Below are positions 1-9,005 of a stretch of DNA of 64,000 nucleotides, piece by piece. Made by a program: the position numbers and the translations under genes. The notes under the pieces are model-generated. The model had not been told where the DNA came from, made no database searches, and saw only the letters and a list, made by a program, of their open reading frames with translations. Numbering within the stretch: position 1 is the first letter of the stretch; every line of letters starts with the position of its first letter. Origin of the DNA: Vulcanisaeta souniana JCM 11219 (GTDB lineage Archaea > Thermoproteota > Thermoprotei > Thermoproteales > Thermocladiaceae); contig NZ_AP026830.1 of NCBI RefSeq assembly GCF_026000775.1, forward strand, positions 1,387,056 to 1,451,055, written 5' to 3'.

Positions 1-2673
1 GACTGCCAGGGCTGTTTGTGTTAGTTCCTGCCATTTTTCCTGCTCCTCCCTTGTTAGTCTTTGGTTTCTTCTTGCCTTCCTGGTTATCTCGTAGGTTTTA
101 GCTGGGTTTTCTCCGTACTTTAGTACGGCTATTTGTCTCATTCTGCATCTTGGGCATTTGACTTGTTCTGGTATGTATTTGACCTTCATTGTTGTGTGCC
201 ATCCGCAGTTTAGGCATAGTAGTGTTACTTCCCTTTCCTCGATTCTTTTCTTTAGTAGTTGTAGTATTGTGGTTGTTGGTATCCCCTGGACTGCTGCGTC
301 TATTTTGCTGGCTTGGTTTATGATGTGTTGGGCTATTGGTGTGTATTGTTCTGCCTTGATGATCCTTATTGTTGTTTTTCCCTTCTTAATGCTATTTATG
401 AGTTGCCTGAGTGGTGTTGGGTTTATTTTTTCGGTGAGTATTTCCCTGGTGATTTCTTTGTCTACCACGGTGTCCCTGAGCGCCGCTGCCAGCCTTTCGA
501 TGTTTACGTCAACAGACTCCTTGGGTAGTATCCCGAATCTCCTGGCGACGTGTATGAATCTGTACTTGTAGAGTCTTGTGCCTCTTACGGCCTCCCTTAA
601 CTCCTCCTCTACGTAGTCTGGGCTTTGGTTTAGGGCTTCGGTTATTGCCTGGGGTGGTATGCTTATTGGTGTTGTTATGAGTACCCTGTATGGGTCTGTC
701 ACGTAGGTTGCGACTACCCTGTATCTCTGGCTTATGTATCTGGCTAGGTATATGGCTAGTGCTTGGTTTCCCTTTGTGCCTAGGCAGGCGTGGATTACGG
801 CGTCTCTTCCTCTCCACTCTATTGTTACTGTGTCAGTGAATTTCGTTACTTCTGTCTTGGCTTGTTGTCCTAGTTCCTCGATTACGTCTGTTGGTGTTTG
901 GTTCGCTGGGTAATTAATGAATATTCCCGTTGTTTCCTGCCCGTTATTTACGGCGCTTATTAGTTCCTGTCTTAATTGGCAGGTTTCCTGCGCCACCTCT
1001 GTGGGTACTGGTATTTCCTCGCCGACCCACGTGGGTACTGCGTTTAGGACTTGGTTCAGTGGTTCTAGCACGACCTCGCCCTTTTCGTGGTCTGTGCTTA
1101 TTATTCTCCAGGGTCTGCCTGCCAGTATTACCTGTGTGCCTGTCTCGGTGGTTTCCACGAACTCTTCGTCTAATTCGCCGATCACTCTATTTGTCACCAT
1201 GTCCCTGGCCCTGTAGTGTTTTTGGTCTGGTATCATGGATATGTTCTCGAAGTAGTATCTGTGGAGTCCTCTCCTTGGTGTTATGGTACCGTCCTCGTTG
1301 ATCCTAATGAACCTACTGCTTTCCATGAATTTTAGGACCTCGAGTAACTCCTCGGGTGTTAACTCCCTGTATGGGTGTGCTTTCCTCACTGTGTTTAGGA
1401 TCTCGTTTATCGTCAATGCCCTGCCCTCTATCTTGGTCTCAATGACTATGCCGGCGATTTGGTGGTGGAGTACGTCGAGCGCCTTCTTGTGGTACTCAAC
1501 TTCCCGCTCTAGTTCGTTGTTTAGGGCCCTCCTGGCTATTACGAGGGATTCTAGGTAGTCGTCGGTGTCCCTTGTTATTACGTAGCCAACGGCCCTTCTA
1601 CCAAGCCTGTGCCCACTCCTGCCGACTCTCTGGATTAGCTTTGTGACCTGTCTGGGGCTTGAGTATTGGATTACGGCGTCTATGTGGCCTATGTCTATGC
1701 CTAGTTCGAGGCTTGACGTGGTCACTACTGCCCTGATCCTGCCGTTTCTCAGGCCCTCCTCGAGCTCCTCCCTTTCCTCCCTGTCCAGTGAGCCGTGGTA
1801 GACGCCCACGGCGTTGTCGCCGAGCACTCTACCTAGTCTATGCCCTAGTAGTTCGGCTTCCTCCCTGGTGTTTGTGAATACGAGGGTTGTCCTGTGGTTG
1901 TTTATTATTTCCGTGATCCTCCTGAGCCTTGCCGCAGTCTCTGGCAAGGTGTTTAATTCCTCGGCTAGTCCCACGTCCTCCTCAGTGGTTTCTGGGTATT
2001 CAACGCTTATCTCCACTTCCCTACTCACGTCAGCGCTCACCACCTCCACTGGCCTGCCTATGCCGGCTAGGAATTGGCTGGCCAGTTCGGTGTTTCCTAT
2101 TGTCGCGGAGAGCCCAATCCTCTGGTACTCACCGGTTATGTTGACTAGTCTCTCCAGGGCTATGGATAGTTGGGCACCTCTCTCGTCATTCATCAACTCA
2201 TGGAGCTCGTCAATCACTACCCACTTGACGTTCCTAAGCGCCCTCCTCATGTTCCTCATGGTTAATATTACCTGGAGTGTCTCCGGTGTTGTTATGAGTA
2301 TCAGGGGTGGCTCCCTAACCTGCCTCCTACGTTCGCTCTCTGGGGTGTCGCCGTGCCTAACCGCCGTGGTTATGCCAAGCCTACTGGCTATTTCCCTGAG
2401 CCTAATGTTCACGTCCCTATTTAGGGCCCTCGCGGGCGTTATGTAGATGACCGCGACGCCGCTTGTTAAACCCTCACTAAGTATTTTGCTCATTATTGGG
2501 AATATCGCTGCCTCGGTCTTTCCACTACCCGTGGGTGCCGTGATTAAAACATGAACGCCGCTGAGCACCCTGGGTATTGCCTCTACTTGAATAGGCGTCG
2601 GCTCTAGGTAACCAAATTCCCCAAGGATCCCTACAAGCCTTGGATTTAGGTACCTCCTCCAAAAACTGTTCAT
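1..2673 (-). CDS. lhr: Lhr-family ATP-dependent helicase, C-terminus cut by window edge
   Basis: Superfamily 2 DNA/RNA helicase of the Lhr type, a 3'-5' translocase linked to DNA repair and RNA handling. About 890 codons are visible and the frame stays open to base 1. Reading from the start: Q-motif region ending PTPIQ, Walker A TAPTGSGKT, the DEAH-box variant DELH, the SAT motif, and motif VI QRVGRSGHR, followed by the long winged-helix and Lhr core region and, near the left edge, a zinc-finger-like CLNC...CPRC pair. The start is taken at ATG (MNSFWRRYL). The frame is open about 33 codons upstream with coding-like residues (PVWVDRLIKP), so a longer N-terminus from a GTG is possible. It stands alone, with no operon partner in view. 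Confidence 0.9.
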   Translation of the reverse strand, partial: MNSFWRRYLNPRLVGILGEFGYLEPTPIQVEAIPRVLSGVHVLITAPTGSGKTEAAIFPIMSKILSEGLTSGVAVIYITPARALNRDVNIRLREIASRLGITTAVRHGDTPESERRRQVREPPLILITTPETLQVILTMRNMRRALRNVKWVVIDELHELMNDERGAQLSIALERLVNITGEYQRIGLSATIGNTELASQFLAGIGRPVEVVSADVSREVEISVEYPETTEEDVGLAEELNTLPETAARLRRITEIINNHRTTLVFTNTREEAELLGHRLGRVLGDNAVGVYHGSLDREEREELEEGLRNGRIRAVVTTSSLELGIDIGHIDAVIQYSSPRQVTKLIQRVGRSGHRLGRRAVGYVITRDTDDYLESLVIARRALNNELEREVEYHKKALDVLHHQIAGIVIETKIEGRALTINEILNTVRKAHPYRELTPEELLEVLKFMESSRFIRINEDGTITPRRGLHRYYFENISMIPDQKHYRARDMVTNRVIGELDEEFVETTETGTQVILAGRPWRIISTDHEKGEVVLEPLNQVLNAVPTWVGEEIPVPTEVAQETCQLRQELISAVNNGQETTGIFINYPANQTPTDVIEELGQQAKTEVTKFTDTVTIEWRGRDAVIHACLGTKGNQALAIYLARYISQRYRVVATYVTDPYRVLITTPISIPPQAITEALNQSPDYVEEELREAVRGTRLYKYRFIHVARRFGILPKESVDVNIERLAAALRDTVVDKEITREILTEKINPTPLRQLINSIKKGKTTIRIIKAEQYTPIAQHIINQASKIDAAVQGIPTTTILQLLKKRIEEREVTLLCLNCGWHTTMKVKYIPEQVKCPRCRMRQIAVLKYGENPAKTYEITRKARRNQRLTREEQEKWQELTQTALAV

Positions 2674-2910
2674 CGGCACGCCCGACGTGGCTAATGCGTT
2701 TCTGGGCTTTATGAGTCTGTCTACCCATACTGGGCGCCACCACGGATGCGGCGGTGGGCTTGGTGGGTAACGTTAGTCCCAGTGTTCTTAATTACTGGGT
2801 CAATGGCTTAAAAGCCGTGTTATTGGTGGTGCGTTGTTATAAGGGGTATATGCATTAAGGGGATGGCTTGGGTTGGTGGCGTTTCCTGAAGTTCCATGTC
2901 TCTGAGTTAA

Positions 2911-3574
2911 GTGTGCCCTAGGAACAGGTCTATAAGTGTTGTTAAAGGAGTTGATGTGTATTATGAGTCATCTGCGGTGCTCATAATCTTTAGGGTTAAG
3001 CCTGAGGACACTTTTGAGGAATTAATCCCAATTCCCCTCCCTGAATTCCAAGGACTTTCCACAATACGCAGTGGAAATAGCCCTAGAGGCAGGATATGCT
3101 GGAGAGCTAGAGCTACTTAGGGAGCAATTTACCATTCTTATTTCTCTGTATCATTTCTTGAATAATAAGAGATTAAGCAAAATAGAGGAGGAATACGAGG
3201 CACTGGTGGAAACGGAGAATAGAATATATAGAAAATTAATGGAGCTAAATGTACTGGATGTTGCAGTATACGAGTCCACTAGAAGGGTAATTGAGTATGG
3301 CCAGAGGAGGATGAGAATAACGGATCTTTACGCAAAGGTCAGGGATGCATTGGTGAGCATAAACAGGGAGCTGGATGTTAAGTATCAGTTGGCGGAGAAT
3401 AAGAAGCTAGAAAGATTGGAGTACATACTATTGGTATTAACTGCGGTCCAAGCTGTTGAGGCAAGCTTAAACATTCCGAAGGTGGTTAGCCTTCAACTTG
3501 AATTAATCATGGTAATCTTCCTTACGGCGGTTTCGGTGTTTATCTACATCATTATAACTAGGATGAGACCATGA
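2911..3574 (+). pseudogene. Frameshifted membrane-anchored coiled-coil protein
   Basis: Two reading frames join into one protein. The first (GTG at 2911) encodes a beta-rich N-terminus ending ELIPIPLPEF. The second picks up with KDFPQYAVEIALEAGYAGE, so one extra base lies near 3045-3056 at GAATTCC. The rest is a charged helical region (about 100 residues) followed by two hydrophobic segments, LEYILLVLTAVQA and ELIMVIFLTAVSVFIYIII, at the C-terminus. The layout (globular N-part, coiled coil, two C-terminal helices) recalls RMD1/DUF155 proteins, but I cannot assign the family. Its end overlaps the next broken gene by four bases, so the pair was probably an operon. Confidence 0.6.
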
Positions 3575-4411
3575 AAAGTAACCTAATGGGCTACATGGCA
3601 TCTCTACTCTCTTCCCTTACCTACTCAGTCTGGTTTCTAGTATCCCAGGAAATAGTACCCAGTGGTAGTCCTCAAGGATCATTGTTTGTGGTTATGATGA
3701 TCGCCTTGGGATTCTCTGCCTTACTCAACATAAGGGGGATGAAGAGAATTAGGTTCAAGCCATTTCTAGTCAGCATGGGTGGTGGAATCCTATTCGTATT
3801 AGGAAACATCATCTTCTACTACCTAATTCCGAAGGATGGAATAGGGGGCTGCAAGTGCCTTCTCATCGATAAATCTACTATTCTTTTCAATATTAACCCT
3901 TCCCAAGTCCAAACCTAAAAGCCTAACTCTTTACTTCATAGGAATACTACTCTGTGTATTAGGCATGGCTGGGTTCTATTACACGCCCCAAGGAGGGCTA
4001 TCATAATGCCAAGAAATATTTCGTAAAACGATAGCCCTCCTCTACGCACTAGGAACCTTTATTCTTTACTCAGTCATATCCTCCTCATGGATATCTACCT
4101 CAACCCTGGGAATTTTCTCCGGTGAGGTCTTATTCTTTTTCCCATTTTACATCAGGGATCCAAACCTCCTGACTCTAGGTTGGGACGTTATAGCAGGAGT
4201 AAGTCTCGCCACCGCACTGAACTTGGAAGCAAGAGGATTTAAGATCCTAACCCCAAAGAGAAAGGAGAACATTGTTAACGTGATCTCTAACTTAGAACTA
4301 CTACCTATTGCCATATATTACTTGGTGGTTTACGGGTACCCATATATCTCATACGCTCTCATGTTAGGGATAATTGCTGTAGGTTTAATAATACTAAGTA
4401 TGGCAACATGA
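3571..4411 (+). pseudogene. Decayed multi-pass transporter (DMT/EamA-like)
   Basis: Three readable pieces form one polytopic membrane protein. Piece 1 (3571 to about 3846) holds three hydrophobic helices. An extra G in a run of five G at about 3846 shifts the frame. Piece 2 continues AASAFSSINLLFFS and runs to an in-frame TAA at about 4003. Piece 3 continues in that same frame (TIALLYALGTFILYS) to 4411. With 9-10 hydrophobic helices in all it resembles drug/metabolite transporters of the EamA group; this family call is by topology only. An inverted repeat lies over the internal stop. Confidence 0.6.
3991..4041. repeat. Perfect 12-base inverted repeat, 27-base loop
   Basis: Left arm AGGAGGGCTATC (3991-4002) and right arm GATAGCCCTCCT (4030-4041) are exact reverse complements around an A/T-rich loop. 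The repeat sits inside the decayed transporter gene and spans its internal stop codon. It could be a small insertion with terminal inverted repeats, or a duplication-inversion scar. Confidence 0.6.
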
Positions 4412-4900
4412 GGCAATGAGCTCCGGGAGAGACTAGCCCGCTTTTTCTTAGTGGTATGAGATTTATGGTACCGCTGAGAATTTTTAAACGTGAAGGAAAT
4501 TAAATATAGCTAGGCTTAGAGATTGTGGGTACTGCCGTAGTTGCTTCGAGAAGGGGTGGGGCTACGTAGTGGGCGTGGTTTGCACTTAAATTGCGGTTGT
4601 GATCCTACACGGGGAGTACTCCGGGTTGTTGCAACTAACCCATGCAGGATCATCAGGAATGCAAAGGCGGCTATTACCTGGAGGTCAAGGTTGCTAGGCA
4701 AGTAAAGGCTTGGGCAATGACATAGCCAAACAAAGATGCAAGGTCACGTATGTATTAATGAGCGGTAAACCCAGGGCAGTCACGAGGGGGTGGCCACAGG
4801 CACAAACCAAGGCATGGCCGATAATACCCTCGCAAAACCCCAGAGGGCAAACCGAAAGTGATTTAAGTACTACATTAAGGTCGTCATAACCGGAACCAAA
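4412..4900. other. Gene-free stretch of 489 bases
   Basis: No convincing coding region. Only a 61-codon minus-strand frame and a plus-strand frame of about 53 codons are open, and neither resembles a known family. A TATA-like TTTTTAAAC occurs near 4480. The GC-rich part at 4520-4720 could be a remnant of a lost gene or an RNA; I could not recognise either. Confidence 0.4.
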
Positions 4901-5689
4901 ATGCTAATACTGGTGGCCAGTGGCAGTAAGGGAGGTACAGGGAAGAGTACGGTTGCCCTTGGTTTGTCAGCCATACTTTCGCTTAGGGGCTTTAGTCATG
5001 AGTTGTTTGATTACTCGTGCAACCTGGGCGTGTGTACTGGCGTTTATTACTACCTAAGTGACTTCGTTGATGGCGTTAATAGGTTGTCGAGGTTGGTGAA
5101 GATCAAGCAGGGCCTGCCTCCACAGGACTACGGGGGCCTGGCTATTGTTGACCTGCCGCCAATGAGCCTCGCCCAGCCCGAGTTCGTTGATTTGCTCAGT
5201 AGGGCTGATGCCCTTGTTGTGGTTAGTTCCTATGAGCCGGACTCCGTGGTTTCCATGGAGAGAGTTCTCGAGGCTTACCCTGGCAGTAGGATTGTTAAGG
5301 TTTGTAATAGGGCCTCCATGGAGGGCTGTAGGCACTACCTCAAGGTTACCCCTGAGTCCCCCTTCTTTGTTGTCGGTGAGCCCACTAACTTCAGAACCTT
5401 CCTTAGGCTCACGGATGACCTGGGCTTCACAGGTGAGGCCAGGTTTGAGAGGGTTAGTAGGGAGTTTGGGGCTGATGGTGTTAAGGCGAAGCTTGTCTAT
5501 AGGTGGGACCCGTACGCCATAATTGGCGTTGAGATCTCCCTGAAGTGGTACTACGCCTTAATGCCTTACACGAAACCCATTGAGGAACTGGTGACGACTG
5601 CCAAAAACCTACTCGGCCCAAGCTACCTGAATAGACTTGGCTTCGCTGATAACGCACTAAACAAACTGTTCAGGGCCATTAGGCACTAG
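4901..5689 (+). CDS. ParA/MinD-like ATPase A of pilus locus
   Basis: P-loop ATPase of the SIMIBI class. The N-terminus carries a full deviant Walker A motif, GSKGGTGKST, with the signature lysine, and a Walker B strand IVDLPP near residue 88. The region after Walker A reads LFDYSCNLGVC where ParA proteins usually have a D-x-D-P motif, so it differs from plasmid-partition ParA. At 262 residues it has the usual length. It is followed after 78 bases by a small membrane protein in the same direction. In bacterial Tad pili a MinD-like protein (CpaE/TadZ) places the pilus at the pole; a similar role here is inferred from context. Confidence 0.75.
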   Translation: MLILVASGSKGGTGKSTVALGLSAILSLRGFSHELFDYSCNLGVCTGVYYYLSDFVDGVNRLSRLVKIKQGLPPQDYGGLAIVDLPPMSLAQPEFVDLLSRADALVVVSSYEPDSVVSMERVLEAYPGSRIVKVCNRASMEGCRHYLKVTPESPFFVVGEPTNFRTFLRLTDDLGFTGEARFERVSREFGADGVKAKLVYRWDPYAIIGVEISLKWYYALMPYTKPIEELVTTAKNLLGPSYLNRLGFADNALNKLFRAIRH

Positions 5690-5767
5690 GGAATCACACT
5701 GATTCTGGTGCATTGTGGTTCCTACGTTGTTTAACCTTAATTAAGGACTTAGTGGTCATTAAATGCC

Positions 5768-6133
5768 ATGACAATACTGCTCAGTGTAAATGCAACAAAT
5801 CCCTTCACCACTGCCGAGGGTGCCATTCAGGGTATTGTGAATAATGCAATTAATTTCATGGCATTCGTGGCCGCCGTACTCATACTAATAACCATAGCTG
5901 GCTTGGTCCTAGTTGGTTTTCTCGCCCTTGTTCAATCCTTGATTGGGTACTCACTCATTGAATGGTCCAGCATTAGGCGAATAATAGGCTCAATGGTTAC
6001 GATGGGCGTGGTTCTCGTCTTATTAATGGGCATACTGCCTGCCGTACTTAACTCAGTGGGTTTGACGACAATAGCCACCGCACTTAATAACTTCATGAAC
6101 ATGGTCATGAACCACCTATCATCCTTGATTTAA
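5768..6133 (+). CDS. Small membrane protein with two long hydrophobic segments
   Basis: A 121-residue protein with a short polar N-terminus (about 25 residues), a long hydrophobic stretch at about 28-62, a short polar link with EWSSIRR, a second hydrophobic helix at about 73-95, and an amphipathic tail. No cysteines or catalytic motifs. It lies between two ParA-like genes, converges with the second (5-base gap), and is probably co-transcribed with the first. Size and topology recall VirB2/TrbC or the CedA1/TedC pilins of archaeal DNA-import machines, but I see no sequence motif that proves this. It could equally be an inner-membrane subunit of the pilus. Confidence 0.65.
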   Translation: MTILLSVNATNPFTTAEGAIQGIVNNAINFMAFVAAVLILITIAGLVLVGFLALVQSLIGYSLIEWSSIRRIIGSMVTMGVVLVLLMGILPAVLNSVGLTTIATALNNFMNMVMNHLSSLI

Positions 6134-6137
6134 CCAG

Positions 6138-6770
6138 TTACCCAAGGGCCACCTTTATTAAATTCCTCACATAACTTCTAATCCTCTCAGCGACTTCAAG
6201 TTGATTATTCGTGCCATCCACGTACGGTATTACCGCCGCGGCGTCGTACTTTAGGTCCTCCTTAACCATGTTCATGGCATAGATCATGTGTTTAGTGCCC
6301 ACCCTGGGTATCGTCCTCCTCACTAATTCCTCCCTCCCGCTGATCAGTGGTATTAATAACCTGTCAGCTGCCTCTATTGCACCCAGTGATAACCCTATGT
6401 TTACCACACTCATTGTGTCTATTACGAGGTTTTCCACATTGTATTTATTAATTAGCGTCCTTTCCAGGGACTTTAATGCCCGCTGCATATCCTGCGGTGT
6501 GATCGCGGATAACTGCCTGATCTCTGGGTACTCCCTATGCCTTATTGGCATTACTATATTGCCATCCCTCATGTACATCATGTACCTCCCACCACGCACA
6601 CTATCTATTACATCAGACCTTGGGTTTAGGCCAAGGAGAAGGGATAGAGAACGATTGTCAGGACTCAGGTCCATATAGGCCACATTCCTTGTGCTCATTA
6701 GTAGGGCTAATGTAATGGTTGTTTTCCCTGCTCCCCCAATATTACCACTAGTTACTGTTATTATGGTCAT
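6138..6770 (-). CDS. ParA/MinD-like ATPase B with altered Walker A
   Basis: A 210-residue P-loop protein. The nucleotide loop reads GNIGGAGKTT, so the GGxGKT core is kept while the signature lysine of the KGGxGKT deviant Walker A is replaced by Ile. Other ParA marks remain: a D-x-S-P-D sequence (MDLSPDNRS) near residue 33 and a Walker B-like LVIDTMS near residue 115. Its start overlaps the stop of the upstream coiled-coil gene by four bases (ATGA), which implies translational coupling. It may bind ATP without the usual dimer-dependent hydrolysis; that is inference. Confidence 0.75.
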   Translation of the reverse strand: MTIITVTSGNIGGAGKTTITLALLMSTRNVAYMDLSPDNRSLSLLLGLNPRSDVIDSVRGGRYMMYMRDGNIVMPIRHREYPEIRQLSAITPQDMQRALKSLERTLINKYNVENLVIDTMSVVNIGLSLGAIEAADRLLIPLISGREELVRRTIPRVGTKHMIYAMNMVKEDLKYDAAAVIPYVDGTNNQLEVAERIRSYVRNLIKVALG

Positions 6771-7123
6771 AGCCTTTTCCTTAACTCCTCAAGTTTGTTC
6801 AGTAGGTTATTGATCTCGGTGAGTATTTTTATGACCTCATTTAGGGTGCTTATGTAGTTCTCTATCGTGGGTTTTATCTGAATCAGTTTATCCATTTCAT
6901 TCCTTATGTTAGCCACCTCCTCAATCCTCCTACTCAACTCATCAATGTAATTCCTCAGATCCACTAGGTCTTGGTGGCGGGTCATTGGTGACTGTGCATT
7001 AATTGGTTGTGGTGGTTGCGTATTGAGCCCGAATTCATCCTTGCCCTCTTCCTCTATTACGAGCTCCTCCTCAATCTCCTCATTACTTGGTAGCTTTCTT
7101 TTCCTGTTACCCGGTTTTAACAT
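6767..7123 (-). CDS. Coiled-coil partner protein
   Basis: A 118-residue soluble protein: a basic N-terminus (KPGNRKRKLP), an acidic patch (EEIEEELVIEEE), a Pro/Gln-rich linker, and a C-terminal coiled coil of about 65 residues (from DLRNYIDEL on). It is the first gene of a two-gene unit with ParA-like ATPase B, overlapping it by four bases. It diverges from the secretion ATPase gene at 7199, so the 75 bases between them hold both promoters. It is probably an adaptor for the ParA-like protein; the family is not recognised. Confidence 0.65.
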   Translation of the reverse strand: MLKPGNRKRKLPSNEEIEEELVIEEEGKDEFGLNTQPPQPINAQSPMTRHQDLVDLRNYIDELSRRIEEVANIRNEMDKLIQIKPTIENYISTLNEVIKILTEINNLLNKLEELRKRL

Positions 7124-7198
7124 GATCCTTTAGTCACGCCTCTCATTAATTAGTTTTACCCTCCAACAACTTATTAAGGGGTTTGTTGAGGGTTCAGT

Positions 7199-8710
7199 AT
7201 GGGTTTGTTTTATGGTCGTTCCGTGGGTGCCGTGGATGGTGAAGTTGTTTTTAGCCGTAGGGTTTCTTTTCAGGGCTTCCCAAGCTCGGTTGTAGTCTAC
7301 AGTACTACCTGGGGAACTGGTTGTTTTGTTGATGTGGGTGATGCGGCTCTACCTGGTGTTGATGATTTTAATCTTGAGCGTTTCATCACACGCCACATGC
7401 CTAGGGTCAGGGACTCCGTGATTAGGGGTGTTTCAGCGGGCTTGGGCTTTAAGGACTCCGTGATTAATGCACTAAGGACTGAGGTTAATACGTACCTGAG
7501 GGGTGTTGGCGTTAATGCATCAGGTGATGACCTCAACAGGTGGGCATCTCTCCTTTTTAGGGGCCTTTACGGCTATGGCACCCTGGAGCCCATTATAATG
7601 ACTGGCGATGAGGTTGGCCTTACGGATATTTACGTGACTCCGGGGGCTAGGGTTCATGTTAAGTTAAGTAGTCTTGGTGATTGCCAAACGGGTATTGTGC
7701 CGAGTGCGTCTGAGGTTGATTTGCTCATTAACGTAATTGGCGATAGAACCGGAGCCTACCCGACTTACTACGGTCCATCCATTGAGACCTATGATAGGGC
7801 CCACAGGCCAATGCTTAGGGTAAGCGTGGATTCCTTCGATGTGACGGATAGGACTAGGGTCAGTATTAGGGTTTTCCCCACCAGGGCCTGGAAGCTCATT
7901 GACGTGGTTAGGTTAGGCTCCATTGACGTAAGGCTAGCGGCCTACCTATGGCTGGCGCTCGAGATCGGTTACCCAATACTAATGATCGGTCCTGCTGGGT
8001 CCGGGAAGACCAGTATGTCCGCGGCCCTTATGTCGGCGTTGCCCCCTAGCACGGTGATTGCCAAGGTTGAGGATATCGACGAGGTCCTGCTACCCCAGGA
8101 GTTGGTTAGTGATTACGCCAGTAGTGTCATTCCGCTGCTTAGTCGTGAGGGTCATGGGGCGGGTGTCAGGCCCATACCGCTCTTCCAGAGGCTTGTTCAT
8201 GCGCTTAGGGTTGGTGCTGATTACATATTTGTTAATGAGGTTAGGGGTCCGGAGGACACTAGGGCGTGGCTTCACGCCATAATGAGTGGGCAGGTGGGTG
8301 GTGCAACCACGATGCATGCCGGCGGTGTTGAGGAGGCGCTGGTGAGGCTTAGGGAGTATGGTGTACCCATCGAGGAGATTAAGTTGCTTGTCGTTCTAAT
8401 GGGTAGGTCTGAGGAGGGTAATAGGGTTGTTAGGAGGGTTGTGGGTGTGTGGGTTGTGGATGGTGGTAAGCCATTGGTTGCCTGGGATGGGGCTTTGCGT
8501 GAGGATGTCCTGGTTAAGTTCCTGGGTGGGCGTGTTGGTGAGGACTTCGTGATTAGGGAGGTGGGTGATAGGGAGGCGTTTCTTGGGCATTACTCGGGCT
8601 TTGACGTTGATGAGGCAGAGTGGGTTAGGTTAATAGCCCTGTTTCATAGGGCTAGGAACTTGGTCATGCCCAGGGAGGTCAGGAGTGACGTTGTCTTTGA
8701 GGAGCCCTGA
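7199..8710 (+). CDS. Type IV pilus/type II secretion ATPase (VirB11/TadA/GspE family)
   Basis: Motor ATPase that powers pilus assembly or secretion from the cytoplasmic side. The N-terminal half (about residues 50-230) is the N1/N2 domain with the PRVRDSV and GYGTLEP elements seen in TadA-type proteins. Walker A GPAGSGKT lies at about 264-271, an acidic Asp box KVEDIDE at about 289-295, a Walker B region DYIFVNEVRG at about 348-357 and a His box TTMHAGG near 382. At 503 residues it matches archaeal members. In Walker B, VNEVRG stands where VGEVRG is usual. It pairs logically with the GspF-like gene at 9821 and the prepilin at 10993. Its end overlaps a convergent gene by 32 bases. Confidence 0.9.
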   Translation: MGLFYGRSVGAVDGEVVFSRRVSFQGFPSSVVVYSTTWGTGCFVDVGDAALPGVDDFNLERFITRHMPRVRDSVIRGVSAGLGFKDSVINALRTEVNTYLRGVGVNASGDDLNRWASLLFRGLYGYGTLEPIIMTGDEVGLTDIYVTPGARVHVKLSSLGDCQTGIVPSASEVDLLINVIGDRTGAYPTYYGPSIETYDRAHRPMLRVSVDSFDVTDRTRVSIRVFPTRAWKLIDVVRLGSIDVRLAAYLWLALEIGYPILMIGPAGSGKTSMSAALMSALPPSTVIAKVEDIDEVLLPQELVSDYASSVIPLLSREGHGAGVRPIPLFQRLVHALRVGADYIFVNEVRGPEDTRAWLHAIMSGQVGGATTMHAGGVEEALVRLREYGVPIEEIKLLVVLMGRSEEGNRVVRRVVGVWVVDGGKPLVAWDGALREDVLVKFLGGRVGEDFVIREVGDREAFLGHYSGFDVDEAEWVRLIALFHRARNLVMPREVRSDVVFEEP

Positions 8711-9005
8711 CCCTAGCCAGCAATTGTCTTGCCAACTCATTAATGTCGAGTTGGTTTGGGTAATTACTAATCAGAACTTCCTTGCCAGTCCTCAACGACC
8801 TCCTAACCTCATCATCACCTGCGCCCAAATCCCTCAAAGCCCGTTCTAGGAGCCTCAACCCGTTACTCACGTACACCTCCACTGCATCCCTACTTGGCTT
8901 GCCGCCCTCAGTCCTGAACCTCGGCCTGTTGTTGATCCTCCTCATGAGCCTCGTTATTTCCTCATCCTCGTCTAATGCCGTGGTCTTCCTACGCAGGAAC
9001 CTCAT
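8679..9005 (-). CDS. Small basic protein coupled to ParA-like ATPase C
   Basis: A protein of 108 residues from ATG at 9005 (MRFLRRKTT); this ATG overlaps the TGA of the ParA-like gene upstream as ATGA, which decides the start over the longer option at 9017. It is charged and helical, with a basic N-terminus and RQRH near the C-terminus, and no cysteines. No family recognised. The tight coupling parallels the coiled-coil/ATPase B pair, so each unit may be an ATPase plus a small partner. Its 3' end overlaps the secretion ATPase gene on the opposite strand. Confidence 0.65.
   Translation of the reverse strand: MRFLRRKTTALDEDEEITRLMRRINNRPRFRTEGGKPSRDAVEVYVSNGLRLLERALRDLGAGDDEVRRSLRTGKEVLISNYPNQLDINELARQLLARVRAPQRQRHS

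Noticed and set aside
4516-4701. 61-codon minus-strand frame in the 4.4-4.9 kb gap
   Set aside because: No promoter at a sensible distance, odd composition (many Arg, Ser and Thr), and no family likeness.
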